64,000 nt of DNA from Allomyces macrogynus ATCC 38327. Lineage: Eukaryota > Blastocladiomycota > Blastocladiomycetes > Blastocladiales > Blastocladiaceae. Made by a program: the position numbers and the translations under genes. The stretch covers positions 557,147 through 621,146 of the forward strand of contig GG745347.1 in assembly GCA_000151295.1 (NCBI GenBank), given 5' to 3'. Position 1 is the first letter of the stretch. Each line of letters starts with the position of its first letter. Below are positions 11,490-23,587 of the stretch, piece by piece. The notes under the pieces are model-generated. The model saw only the letters and a program-made list of their open reading frames with translations, did not search any database and was not told the DNA's origin.

Positions 11490-12231
11490 GTCGCCGTCGT
11501 CGCGTGCCGTGTGGAGGGAGGTGGGCAGGTGGGGCTCTGTCCGGCACGATGGCGTCCGTCGGATCGTGCGGTTGTGAGCGCGTTGGCGAGGCCTTTTTGA
11601 CCGTTTGCGTTTGATTGAGGTAAGAAGGGTGTGCTGCACGCGGACCTCCGTTGGGTCGCTGTGCGCTCGACCGTCGCTGCGTCTTGCGCGTACAGAGACT
11701 GACGCGGTATTGCTGACGTTGAACAGAAATCGCCACCGCCGCTACTGCGGCGTTCCGCTCGTCGTCGTCGTGTCCCGATCCGTAGCATTGTCATTATAGT
11801 ACCCTTTGATCGTTTGGTCCTGATCGCCATGATCGTTTGGTGGACTGATCGATTCGCACTCGCTTGCCTGCGCCATGATCACGGTCAACCAAATGAGAAT
11901 CCTTGGGCTGAAGCGGCTCTCCATGGTTGCGTGCGTGGCCATGGACCGTCGTTGCAAATCGAAATGGCGCGATCGTGCATTCTGACCACCGCCAGAGTCT
12001 CTCCTTGCCTGCCGTCCCGCAAAGCAAATGAAATGATCGGGCGTCGAGAACACAGAGAGTCCTCGCACACACACATATGTTGCAGCCCAAGCCGTGTAAA
12101 TTTGCACCACAAAAAGCAGACCAAACCAAATCAAACTGGGCACGAACAGCAAAAAAAAAGCGCAACCAAAGATCAAAACACCCCCGTTTTGCACAACCAC
12201 CCACACGCACGCCCCGACCGTTGTCGACTCT
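11490..12231. other. Convergent intergenic region between subunit e and pescadillo
   Basis: About 740 bases between two converging genes, with no supported gene. The second half is A-rich, with a run of nine A around 12150 and several AAATCAAA-like stretches. This suits 3' untranslated regions and polyadenylation. Confidence 0.45.
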
Positions 12232-14365
12232 TTACTGAGTCCGTGCCTTCTTGGCCTTCTTGGTGCCCGTTGCCGTCGCGGCCGGTGCCGCCTTGTCGCT
12301 CTTGGCGGCCGATATCATGGCCTTCTTGCGCTTGAGGTTCTTGATCTCGTCCTGCTTCTTCTGCTCGGTGCGCTTGATGGCCTCAAACAGCTTCTTGTCC
12401 TTGTTTGACATCATCAGCTTGGCCATGGCTAACCGGTCGTCCTCCTCCTGCGCGGCCTTGGCCTTGGCCTTTTGCGCAGCCGTCGGCTTCTTGGTCGCAG
12501 CGGGCGTCGCAGCGGCCTTCTTGGCCTTCTTGTGCTCCTCGACCTCCATCGCGTCCTCATCGTCGTCCGAGTCGGCCTCGTCCTCATCCTCGTCCTCGTC
12601 TTCCTCCTCCTCCTCGTCCGAGTCGGCGAGCGCCGCGTCCTCCTCGACCATCTCGTGCGCATCGACCTCCTCGTCGTCCGACAACGTCGGGTTATACTCG
12701 AGCGGCGACGCCTCGTCGACAAACGGCGACAAGTGCGGCGGCAACGAATCGCCCGGCGCGTACCCCGTCCCGTGCTCGGTGCCCGCGACCAGCAACAACT
12801 TGCCGGCATTCACGCAGTCAAACACCCACTGCGGCTGCACCAACACGCGTCGCGGCAAGCTTGCCACACTCTCCGGCAACGTCGGCCGGTCGACCAGGTG
12901 GTGCGTGATCCGCGCGTCGTCCGCGGCGACCGGGGACCCGGCACCGAGCACGGCGTCCCAGCCAACGGTCGCGCCAAACGCGCGCAGGACAAACTCAACG
13001 GCCGAGCGCGGCACTTCGCGAGAGATGTAGAAGACGAGGTTCGAGAAGAGCGACTGCTTGGAGGACAGCGTGCGCGAGAGCGCCGAGTAGGTCACGAGCG
13101 GCTTCGAGTGGATGTCGCCGTCGTCGCCCGCGACCGCGCCGTCCGCGTCCATGGCATCATCGAAGTCCTCGGCGACGGGATCCTCGGTGTCGTCAGCGGA
13201 GGGGCTGGCTTCGTCCATGGTCACGTCAGTGTCGTCGCTGGTGTCCTTGATTGACGCGATCTTCGACTTGAGCGACTTGAGCCGCTTCTTGTCCTCGGCC
13301 GTCAGCTTGGGCGCCGAAGCTGTCGCGGCGGCTTGCGCCGCTGGTGCTGCATCCTTGGCGTCGCCCGCGCTCTCGAGCGTCAACGCATCGAGCCCCGCGG
13401 CGCCGGCGTCCTTGGCGGCATCGAGTGCAGGCGGGTACTTGAGGTTGAGTTCCGAGTAGAGCCGGAACATGACGAACCCGAGCAGCGTGTCGTAGAGCTG
13501 CAGGAACGTGTGCATGACCTTGAAGTCGACGTCGGTCGGCACGGACTGCGAGAATTGGTGCGGCACGATCCAGGTAATCGGCTGGCCCTTGATCTCCACC
13601 TGGTAGTAGATGCCCTTGATGGAGATGAAGGTCTTGCGCAGGCACCGGGCCTGAATCACGTAGTGCAGGAACTCGGCCGACTTGCGTTGGCAGCTCTCGA
13701 TCAGGTCCTTTTTCAAGACGTTGGTCGAGGGCATCGTCGCGAACAGGAAAATCATGGAGAGGGCGTCGTCGAGGTCGCGCAGGGCGTCGGTGAAGGTCGG
13801 GTACCTGGACGGAATGGCACGAGATGAGGTCTAGGCCCCGTTCGGCGACAGGGGAGAAATGACAATCGTACCGCTCGCGGATCAAATGGTCGAACGTGAA
13901 GACGGGCTTGTTCTCCTCGAGCGCCTCGGCCGTCGACCACTGGCGCTTGGTCAAGAGCCGCGCCATCTTGCGCGCAAAGATCTTCCATTCGCGGAACTTG
14001 GCGAGCAGCGGCTCGTGCAGAAGGTACTGAATGTCCTTGCGGTAGTACCATGTCGTTGGCGCCGTCGACCCCTTGTTGACCTTTTTCTTGTTGGCGGGCT
14101 CGCGCGGGTAGATGCCCTTGAGAATGCAGAGGCGGCTACGAGTGCGGCATCGCGAGGGTCAGCGATGCGTGCTCGTGGATGGACAGCACGCTGCCATCGG
14201 CATGGGGGCAGCAGTCCACCCCGAAGCGATGGGCAGTCGCGCAATGGCTGTCGAGAATACCGACCGGAAGTCCTTGAGCGAGATTTGCAGCTTCTTGAGC
14301 GCCTGGCGGCGACTGATGTAGTTCTTGACGGCGCCCGTCGTGCCCTTCTTCTTGATCTTGCCCAT
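12232..14365 (-). CDS. NOP7: Pescadillo (Nop7), PeBoW-complex ribosome biogenesis factor
   Basis: Pescadillo works in the PeBoW complex (Pes1-Bop1-WDR12) during 27S pre-rRNA processing and 60S assembly in the nucleolus. Three exons are inferred: 14265-14365, 13872-14135 and 12232-13804, giving 645 aa. The start reads [19 protein letters not shown], and splicing restores [20 protein letters not shown], both hallmarks of the family. Further conserved blocks are [40 protein letters not shown] and [26 protein letters not shown] domain spans roughly residues 355-465 ([28 protein letters not shown] ... [12 protein letters not shown]). The tail is strongly acidic (Glu/Asp runs) and then Lys/Ala-rich, ending KKAKKARTQ, suiting nucleolar targeting and RNA binding. 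Intron 1 uses an atypical GTCGGT donor. Confidence 0.95.
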
Positions 14366-14756
14366 GGTGTTGCAGCGGTGTGGGATTGGTTCGAGTTGGT
14401 CGACTGGCCAAGCTGGTCCGTGCGGGCAAGGTCGTGGCAAGGTCGTGGGGATGGTGGTGGCGGGATGCGAACGCGGGCCCGACGAGGAGCGTGCGTCCTG
14501 GTCCGCTGCTTGCGCGTGACCCGTCGCTGCCTGTGACCCGACGTGGTGCGGGACATGCTGCATGCGACACGTGACCGTGATCTGCGCCACATCGAGGCCG
14601 CGATCGGTCGCTCCTGTTGCTGTCGGCCGCCCCGACCGCCGACGACCAGAGAGCTCACAGGCGCCGCCGCTGACGCCTTCGACCACCACGAGAGCGGCGC
14701 GCCTGTCGGCCGTGACGCCCTGCAACCAACTACCAGCACCGCCGGCCCCGCGCACC
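14366..14756. other. Divergent intergenic region, pescadillo / unknown gene
   Basis: This 390-base stretch lies between two divergent ATGs. No gene is supported here. It probably carries both promoters. Confidence 0.45.
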
Positions 14757-16123
14757 ATGGCGCTCGACTCGTGGGTGCTCGAGCCGCAGCCGCACCACGG
14801 CACACCGCCACGCTCCAGGACCACGACTGCGGCCTTGCACCGCGGCGACGACGACATGGAACGACCTCACCACGAACATGACGACGACAGCGACCCCTTG
14901 CACTCGGCCGACGAGCTCGACGACGATCCCGCCTCACGCACCTGGGAGCGCCAGAAGCGACTGGCCGATGCGCAGCAGAACATCTTGTCGGATCTCGGCC
15001 TCTCATTTACGAGCGACGCACCAGGTACTCGCAATCTGCACCAAGAGATCGTGGGGCCTTGCAGTTCGAGTGGTGGTGGAGCTGACCGCGCGACTAGACG
15101 ATGTCCCGCCCACGCCGGTCCCGCTCGCACGTATGCTGCAAAGTATGACCTTGTTCGCGCACGATCTGGGCCTGTGGCCGCTCGATACGATGCGGCTCCG
15201 TGTCACGGTGTGGCAGCAGGTGCGTCGTGTGTGCCCTTGGCTCGACAGTATCCCCACGCTCGTGTTTTGCTGACGTTCTCGCACTCTGTGGGCAGCCCTC
15301 GCTCATGACCATCATCCGGTCCGGCCGAATCGCGGAAGAAGGCCCCGGGTACCCGTGGGCCGGGTACCTCGAATCCATGCTCTTACCGATCGCCGCGCGT
15401 GGCGTGCAGCGTGCCGTCGACTCGCTCGTCCCCGCCGCCCTCAACCCGTCCACCGCGCAGCCGCCCAACCCCCACTCCTCCCGCCGCGCCGCCCTCGCGC
15501 GCCGCGTCCAGCAGTACCTCGCGGCGGCCACGACCCTCGTCACCGACGTGGCCGTCAAGTACATCGTCTTCCCGATCCGGCACGCGGCGCTGATGCGGCA
15601 AATCTCGCTCACACCGTGGTCGTTCCCGGGCGTCCTTGCCTATGGCCGGTACTTGGTCGCGCCCTGGGCCACGTCGCACATGTTCAGTGCGCGCGTGCCG
15701 GACGCGCACTTGTTTGTTGCGCATTCGGCGCTCGATGTGGTCGAGAGCTCGACGCAGGTCGCGGTGCGTGCATGGATGCGGCGGTACGTAACGCGCAGGA
15801 GCGGGGCGAGCGAGGACGGAGAGGTGCCCCTCTCGTACGCACTGATGGAAGGGTTCATTCCGCGGCTCGCGTCTCGGCTGATGGTGCATGGGCCGCGGTG
15901 TGCGCTGTTGCGGCATCAGTTGGGCCTCACAAGGCTCTCGCCGTTCCGGCTGTACGCGGGGATCGAGCCGTTTGTCTTGGCCGAAATTTTCTTGGTGCGT
16001 GTCTCCTTGGCCGACGGATTCGCTTAGAACGAGACGGCCGACTGACGCTCCTCAACCCCCACCCAGGACTGGTACCTCATCGAGCTTGTTGCTCAAGTCC
16101 AGAAGCGCATCTCGCGCCCGTAG
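14757..16123 (+). CDS. Unknown protein, possibly a divergent Ugo1/SLC25A46-like mitochondrial carrier
   Basis: Not firmly recognised. Exons 14757-15024, 15065-15219, 15296-15994 and 16067-16123 close in frame and give 392 aa. The first intron would be only 40 bases, so that junction is uncertain. The N-terminal 80 residues are hydrophilic and acidic ([17 protein letters not shown]). The rest is a set of amphipathic helices with regularly placed P and basic residues: [21 protein letters not shown], then [29 protein letters not shown], and a C-terminal [15 protein letters not shown]. These two P...R segments recall degenerate mitochondrial-carrier repeats of the Ugo1/SLC25A46 outer-membrane fusion factors, which also have a long polar N terminus and lack the full PxDxxR motif. 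The resemblance is weak and is offered only as a hypothesis. Confidence 0.5.
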
Positions 16124-16228
16124 CCTAGCGGCGCCGAGCTGTTTGTGAGACCAGTTCATGTACCATACCCCGAAATGAGAAATCATGGAGCGACCGTGTG
16201 CTATATTGTCACCGACTGGACTCGCCCA

Positions 16229-19200
16229 TCACATTCTACCGCCTGCGGCCGGCGGCGGTGGGACCAACCCCATCGTGTACTCGCACACTTCGCGCAAGTA
16301 CTCCATGCCATGCATCTCCGCGAGCGCCGCAATCACCTGCACCTTCCGCACAAATGCCGTCCGTCCATTTTTCGCCGCGAGCCCAAACGCGCCCGAGCAC
16401 CCGCAATGCGCGTTCAAGTTCTCGCGCTTGACGAGATGGCACTTGGAACAGACCAGGTCCTGCACCTGGTGCGCGAGCACGGCATTCTCAACCATGTCGA
16501 GCAACCGCGCCTCGAGATCGACTTTGCTGTAGGCCGCCCCACATTTCGCGCACGCCCACTTGAGCCCGCGCAATGCTGGGTCACGGGTGAAGTCGAGGTC
16601 GGCGGTCGCGTTACACGCCATGCACACGATGTGCGGCACGACGAGCGGGAGGCACGGGTTCGCAAACTGGGCCTCGGGCGCAAACTCGCGCACGCGCAAG
16701 ACGTCGAGCAAATTGCGCCGTAAGATCCGGACCGCGTCGTCAATGTCCGGGTCGAGCGCCATGATCGTGACCAGGTCCTTGACAAACTCGAGCGTTGGCG
16801 AGGTCAGGGCCAAGTGCGCGCCGAGTCGCAACGGGAAGGCCATTCCGTCGACGCCGTGCTCGGACCGCTGGAACCGCGGCACGAGTTGTAAAAGACGGCG
16901 CTTGTACTTGGTCTGCACGAGCGCGCGCTTGCACTGGATCCAGGCCTCGTTGGGCCCGCTCGCCGACGAGAGCGCGACGGCGTGGTCGGTCGGGCGGCAC
17001 TCGTAGCAGTCGGTCAGGAAATCGCCGAGAATGTCGTGAAAGACGGGCACGATCTGTTCCGGCAGGAACTCGGCTATGTTCCACTGCATTTCGAGCGCGA
17101 TCGGGTCGGCCGTGGGCGGCGGGAGCGGCACCGTGGTCCCGTCATCATCCATGGTATGGTGCCGTTCCGGCAGCAGAAACCCGGCATAGTTGAACGGGTC
17201 CATCCACGACAACTGCGTCCACGTGCGCGTCGGGGTCAGAATCAGCGCAGCAAACTGCGTCGGTCCGTTGAGGTGCTGAATCAGGAAATCCACAAACGTG
17301 TGGCCCTGCGCGACACTCGCCTTGGGCGTGTTGACGACGAGCCGGTGGAACGACCCAAACACGATCGACGTGCCGAGTTTCTTGAGTTCGCTGACGAGCG
17401 CCATGAACACGCGCTTCATGCCGTTGAACACCATGAACGCGACTTTTGGGTCGTACAAGTAGGCCGCCGAGTTGGTGAGCCACCGGTCGAGGTGCACCAG
17501 CAGTGCATCGGCCAGGAAGTTCTCGGGCCGCGCTTCCTCCGGCCGCCCATTCTTGTCGACCTTGGGCCGCGCCTGCACGAGCAGGTCGCGCACGAGCGAT
17601 GCGAGCGGGTCGAGTTCCGTATGCTGCAGTTCCAGGCACGCGGCGACGGCCAATCCGGACACGTCCACGTCCATGGTCACGGTCGGGTACATACCCGGCG
17701 CATTCACCTCCGGCAGCGCCATGTGCGCATCAAGCACCGAGAAATGCTCGTCGTCTTGCCGCCCGCCGAGATCCGGCCGCGACTCGGACGAGTACCAGAG
17801 CACATACTCGGCCTTGACGAGCCGGCGCGCCAGGAGAACGTCAATCGCAAACGAGTGGCTGTCGGTGGTTAGGTTACCAAGGGGCACGTTCGTGAACCGC
17901 GCCAAGTCGAGCTGCTTGGTCTTCCAGTCGCCGAAATAGGCGACCTGCGTGAACCACGCGCGGAACGCGGCGCGCTGCCAGTCGAGCGCCGGCAGATCGG
18001 CGTCGCTGAGGTGCGGCGCGCGGTGCGTGTACGGGAACAGCTGAATCGCCTTGACAAACTCGAGCACCGACGCCTTGTTGGACTGGATCGTGAGCATCGT
18101 CGGTGTCGGTCGCTCGCGGTGTCGCACGGCAAGCAGCTTGTTGAGCGCAACGAGCAACACCGACTCTGATCGGTGCGACGTGACGTAGAACGTGACGGCG
18201 GGCAGGGAGAAGTTGGGGTCGCGCTCCTGCATGGCATTGACGAGCCGATGGTAAACCCCGTCGACGTTGCCAACATTGTCCTTGCCCGACGGGTCCGAGA
18301 CGAGCACATGGCAATCCTGCGTCGCGCGGAACGAGTAGAGAATGACAAAATGGCGGTCGCCGATGCTGAGGTGGTAGAGGAACAGGTCGTCGAGCGCAGC
18401 GACCGTCTCAGCTTGCAAGTAATCGCTCGAGTCGGCAATCTGGAGCTGTGGCCATGTCACGTTGCGCACATTACCCGTCTTTTTGCGCGCGACAATACAC
18501 GTGGCCCCGAGCTGCAAGACGGCGCGGAATGTGCCCGGAATACTGGCCTCGTAGACGCCCTCGATCTTCGGGTGCGAAAAGAAGTGCATGAGCATGCGCT
18601 CGTTCTGCTTGAAGACCTCCTCGTCCATGCTGCACTGGTAGAGTGTTGTCGCCTCTTGCCGGTCAAGTGTCGTGTCGATTTTGCGCGGCAAGTACTTTTT
18701 TACCTCAGTCACGTTCACCTCTTCCATGCCGCGCATCTGGTCGATCGGCATTTGCACGCGCGACTTGACGTAGAACGTGCGCGGAATGCGCAGCGTGATC
18801 TGGTGCAACTTGTCGCCAATCAGTACCCACAGCAGGTGCGCGCCGCCCTTGCCCTCCTTGACCTGCAAGACCGACCACTTGTTCGACTCGAGACTCGCCT
18901 GCTGTGCGCGCAAGAACGCGTCCATCTGGTTGGTGCCCGAGCTCGTCGTTGCATTCGACGTTGCGGCCGAGGCCGCCGCGCGCGAAGCCGACGCCGCCTC
19001 GTGCGCGCGGTGCTTGGCCGCGAGTCGCTGATACTTCCACTTCTTTTTTTGGTACTGGAGCCACCCGTGGTAATCCTGCGTCGGGTTCGGGCACACGGCC
19101 GCGAGCAGCGCCTCCTTGAGCTCGTCCATTTCCATGGCGGCCGTCTTGCGCTTGTTCACGCGCGTGACGCGCGCCGTGCGTGCCGGGTTCGCGGCCGCAG

Positions 19201-22200
19201 TCATGTCGCGCGGCGGCCGCGGTGCCGCACCGGCCTTGCGCAGATCCTCCATGTCAAACATTTGGGTGAGCTTGGTCTGGTGCCGCTCGTTGTTGACGCG
19301 CTGCCGCAGCCAGTCCGGGTGCTTGACGCGCGGGATCGGGTTGGGCACTTTTTGCATGGCAGCTGGAATCGTGATGAGCTTTTGCAAGACGAACCCGAAC
19401 CGCTCCTTGTAGTAGTCCCAGTCAATCAGGTCGCGAATGTCCGGGTCCTGCAGGGTCGGGTCCTTGAGCCACTTGCGGAGGAAGTGGCGGCGGATCGCCG
19501 GGTCCGTGTGCAAGATGGCGACGGGGATCGCGCGCTCGGCGACGGGCGCGTCGACGGGTTTCTTGGCAATCAGGAAATGGCACGCGAGCTTGTCCTTGAC
19601 CATATCGTTACCGAGAAACATGGCGAGCCGCTTGGCCGTCGTGATGGCCGTCGACTTTTGGCCCTCGTACTCGGAGAGCGACTTGGACATGTTCTTGTTC
19701 TCGGAAATCAGGTCGATCAGCTCCGAGTCGGGCATGTTGGCGCCGCGCGTGTCCATAATGTCGAGCCACTGGTTGGCGACGCGCGAGACGGCCGCATAAC
19801 ACTCTTCCAGCGTCGAGCCCTCGAGAAACACGGAAAAGATTTGCTGCTGGAAGATCTTGATGAGCTTGAGCTCGCCGCGGCGCTTGACCTCGAACCCCTT
19901 GAGTTCAGCGAGCGATCCATTGTCGTTGAAGACGGCATAACGCTTCTTGAGCAGCTTGTCGGCCTCGGTCGACGCCGGCAAAATCATGGCGCGGTACGGG
20001 CCATCGACCTCGAACAGGATCGAGTTTTCCGCTTTCGTGTCCCACCCGTCGCCGCCGTCCTTCTTGCGCGACTGGTACTGGTGGTTCGTGAACCGGTCGT
20101 GCACGAGATGGTTGAGCATCGTGCATGGGTACGAAATCACGCACTTCTTGCCCTTGGTCGTCGTGCACACGAAATTTTCCGGGAACGACTTCGGCAAAAT
20201 ACACCAGATCCCGTCCGTGTCGAGCTCGAGCGGGCGGCCCACTTGCTCAATCAATTCGCGCGCGAGTTGAATGATTTTCGCGCCCGTGTAGCACACGATC
20301 CCGCCCATCTCCATCGAGTACCACCGACTGCCCTTGCGCATGACGTACCCGTAGAACGAGTTCAAGATGCACTTGTGCGCGAGCTGCAGCGAGTCCATGA
20401 CGACCACCATTTTCTTGGCCTCGTTGACGCCCGCCGTATCGCTCTTGGCCTGCGCGTTCTCGAGGTTCTTTTTCCAGACCTTGAGCAAGCCCTTATACTC
20501 GTACCGGCGGTCGCGGAATTGCCGCACCGTGTCGATGTAGAAAGGGTTCTCGCGCTGGCACACGGTCGACGTGCGCTGCACCACCTCGTGGTCGTGCAGC
20601 TTCTTGTAGACCTTGCGCGAGTAGTCGGCGAGCGTCTTGGTAATCTTGGCCTGGCGGTCGGCCTTCGACAACTGCCGGAACGTCGGATCCTTGGCGAGCT
20701 GTCCGAGAATCATGTTGTAGTCAGCGTGCGTCGCCGGAAAGTACTCGCCGCGCCACGACCACTCGAGCGGCCGCTTGCACTGGTTCTCGGGCGCGTTGAA
20801 GTCGCACGTCGCGCACGTGGCCTCCGAGACCATCGCGTCGGGTTGCAGCCGGTTGGTCAAGATGATGTTCGGGTACATGGCGGCCACGTCGAGATGGTAG
20901 ATGAGCGGCTCCTCGAGCCGGTTTGGCCGGTCGCGCAGGTCGCGCAGCGCGGCGATGATTTGGTCGCGCTTCTCGTCCAGGTCAACCACGTCGTCGGGCG
21001 AGATCTTGTGCTCGACCTTGAGCGTGAATCGCAGTGCGCGGTCGACGTCGCTGATCAGCTTGTCAATCATGCTCGGCACAATCTTGAACGTGGTCGCGAT
21101 ATCCGACCGGAACACGCCGGCCTCAAGGGCCTCGACGTGCCCGCCGACGTACGTCTCGGCCGTGAGTAAGTGACCCTGGTAAAAATTGCCGACTTCGTCG
21201 ACGTGCTTGTTGGGCATGAGCACGTTGGCCTTGAACGCCTGCACCATGAGCAGCGACTCGCACAGCGTGCCGGACCCCTTGCGCAGCACTTCGTCCGGGT
21301 TCATCGGAATAATGTTGCACAGCGAAAAGACAAACGGGTGCACATACTTCATGTAGAGGTAGTAGGTCGCGACCGCGTCCGAAACCGAGTACTGCGCGAG
21401 AATTTGCGGTTCTTGCTGCGCATAGGTGAGCATCACCTCCGGGTCGAGCTCCATCGGGTTGTAGCCAAGTTTCGCCGTCGTCACGGCCTTGAGCCCGTGG
21501 CTGCCCGCCGGCAGGTACGAGTCGCGCTTGACCCACCGGAAACAGTCCGAGTGGTGCGCGTAATACGACTTGTACTCGTCGTTTTCATCGCGGAACACGC
21601 CAATTTCCTCGTACATGTCGAGCCCGTGCGCCTTTGCGCGCGCTTCGACAAACGGCCAGTCGAAGAAATCGCCATTGTAGGTGACAAACACTTGCGGCTT
21701 CACGTCGACGACGTGCTCGAAAAACCGCCGAATCAGCTGCTCTTCGTTGGCTTCGTTGAAAATGACAAACGGGCCGTCAAACTCGGGTTTCGGGTTGTAC
21801 TCGAAATCGGCAATGTCCTCGGAGACGATCTCGCGGTTGGTGATGAGATACCCCTGGCCATCGATCATGTAGGAAATCATCATGATCTGGTCGTGCGACG
21901 CGTCCGGGAACTTGAGCGGCAGCTTGGTCGTTTCGATATCGAACGCGAGCACGACCGGGTCGGCGGGCAGGAGCTTGTCCATTTGCCGCGTCACGGTGAC
22001 GGCGCCGTTCTCGGCCACAACATTGTACCAGACGCCGACGCGGTAATCTGAAGCAAGACGAGAGCGCGTGATCAGTCGACCTGCATGATGGCGCCACGAT
22101 GGCGTCCAAGCGGTGGGTCGGCAACACACCTCGGTCCATGGCGACGCGCAAGTAGTACGGCACGTCGTACTCGCGAATGTCGAGGATCAGCGTCATCGGG

Positions 22201-23145
22201 TCGTGCGCGTAGGTCCGCTTATCGGCCTGCTTGGTCGCGACGCCGACTTGCACGTTCATCGACTCGTCAAAGACAAGGTCCTCGCTGGTGCTGGCCTTGG
22301 CGCGGCGCACAGCGGCCAGAATGTCCTTGCGCACGCGCAGCAGGTCCTGCACGTTGCGGAAGAGCAGCTTGACGACGCGGCGCATGAGACCGAGCAGGTG
22401 GTTTGGCTGCACAGGCGAGCGGAAAGGCGTGAGATGGGTGGGCCGGGACGCGGCACAATAAGAGAGACACGCGCACCTGGTCGAGATCCTCCTTGTCCAC
22501 CATTTCAATCTTCTCGATGGTGCTCTCGTACTTTTTGCGCAGAAACTCCTCGACCTCGGGCTCGGTTCCCGGCTAAAGAACAAAAAAACACCCACGGTAT
22601 GAATGAATTGGCAGTATATTGATCGGCAAGTGATGAGCGCAAGTACCTTGCACAGAATGTAAAAGTAGGGGCTGTACTTGACGGTGCTCTTGAACGTGGA
22701 GCCTTCGTCTTGGATGAAATAGTAGTCGCAGGCCGACCTGCCGCCCGGCCAGTCGTCGTCGCGCACGAGCGTCTACCATTGCGCACGCACGAATCTGCGT
22801 CAGCGTTCTGCGATCCGTGCAGACTGCCTCATCACCACGGAGCGTATCTACCGGATGCATGTTCACCATCCACCCAGACCGCGGTGGGCCCGCATCAAAT
22901 CTCGAAAATCCCATCTTGACATCGAGTTCGTCGCGCTGCGCGACTTTTTGAAACTGCTGCTCGGCGGCCGACGCGACAGCGAGCCCGTTCTCGTCGAGGT
23001 CGGGGGCCGTCATGGCGCCCTTGAAATTGTTGCCTCCAGCAGCACGGCGCGACGACGGGAACCGCGACCGGCCCTGGCCGCCGCCATTGCCGGGCTTGCC
23101 GCCGTTCGGTAAGAGGCCGAAAGTGCCCTTGCCGCGCGACGCCAT
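16229..23145 (-). CDS. POL2: DNA polymerase epsilon catalytic subunit A
   Basis: The leading-strand replicative polymerase, also acting in checkpoint and repair. Five exons are inferred: 22852-23145, 22647-22772, 22477-22572, 22130-22406 and 16229-22047, giving 2203 aa (human POLE 2286). The N terminus is Gly/Arg-rich and ends in SGWMVNMHP. The exonuclease motif FDIETTKLPLKFPD places Asp/Glu at about 301/303, so proofreading looks intact. Polymerase motifs: DVAAMYPNIILTNRLQP at about 651, LNSFYGYVMRKGSRWYSMEM at about 825, and DTDGIWC at about 874. An inactive second polymerase-like half follows, as in all eukaryotic Pol epsilon. The C terminus carries two Cys modules: CxxC (CMACN) with CAKC, and CSKC with CGC near the end, used to bind the B subunit. 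The 3' end converges on the preceding gene with about 105 bases between. Confidence 0.97.
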
Positions 23146-23587
23146 GGTTGAGCGGGCCGAGCGGGAGCGGCGGTCGTCGACGAGGGCAGTGAGTCGAAGC
23201 TCGAGTGCGATCCGGGGTCGGCAGGGCGGGTTCGAGCGGGCGGGCCAGCGGGAGGCAGTGCGGATCACTGGCGCCCGGTCTGGTATGGCTGCTGCCGTGC
23301 GAGTTCACGTTGCGAATCGCGGAACGGCTGTCGTCGTGGTTGTCTGCGTCGGTGCAGGACGTCGTGGATCACGGCGGTCGTTCAGCAAGCAGCAGCCGCC
23401 TAACCCGAGCCGCACGTGGCTTGTGCATCGAATGGGCAGGGACGGTCGCGGGCGCGGCCGCATGGGGCTGTCTGGCCGGGACTGTCTGGCCGGGTCTGTC
23501 TGTCTTGCCCGCGCACTCCTCGCGACCACCACGACCGCGACCTGAGCAGCGCTTCAACGGCCGCAACGCTGCAATCCCGCTGCGATC
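23146..23587. other. Divergent intergenic region, POL2 / RPD3
   Basis: About 440 bases separate the polymerase epsilon and deacetylase start codons. No gene is supported. It probably serves as a shared promoter region. It includes a short direct duplication (GGGGCTGTCTGGCCGGGACTG / GGCCGGGTCTGTCTG around 23463-23505). Confidence 0.45.

Noticed and set aside
18173..21169. 998-codon open frame antisense to POL2
   Set aside because: It lies wholly opposite clear polymerase epsilon coding sequence. Its Arg/Leu/Val/His-rich composition is the usual shadow of GC3-rich codons, where reverse-complement stops are rare.
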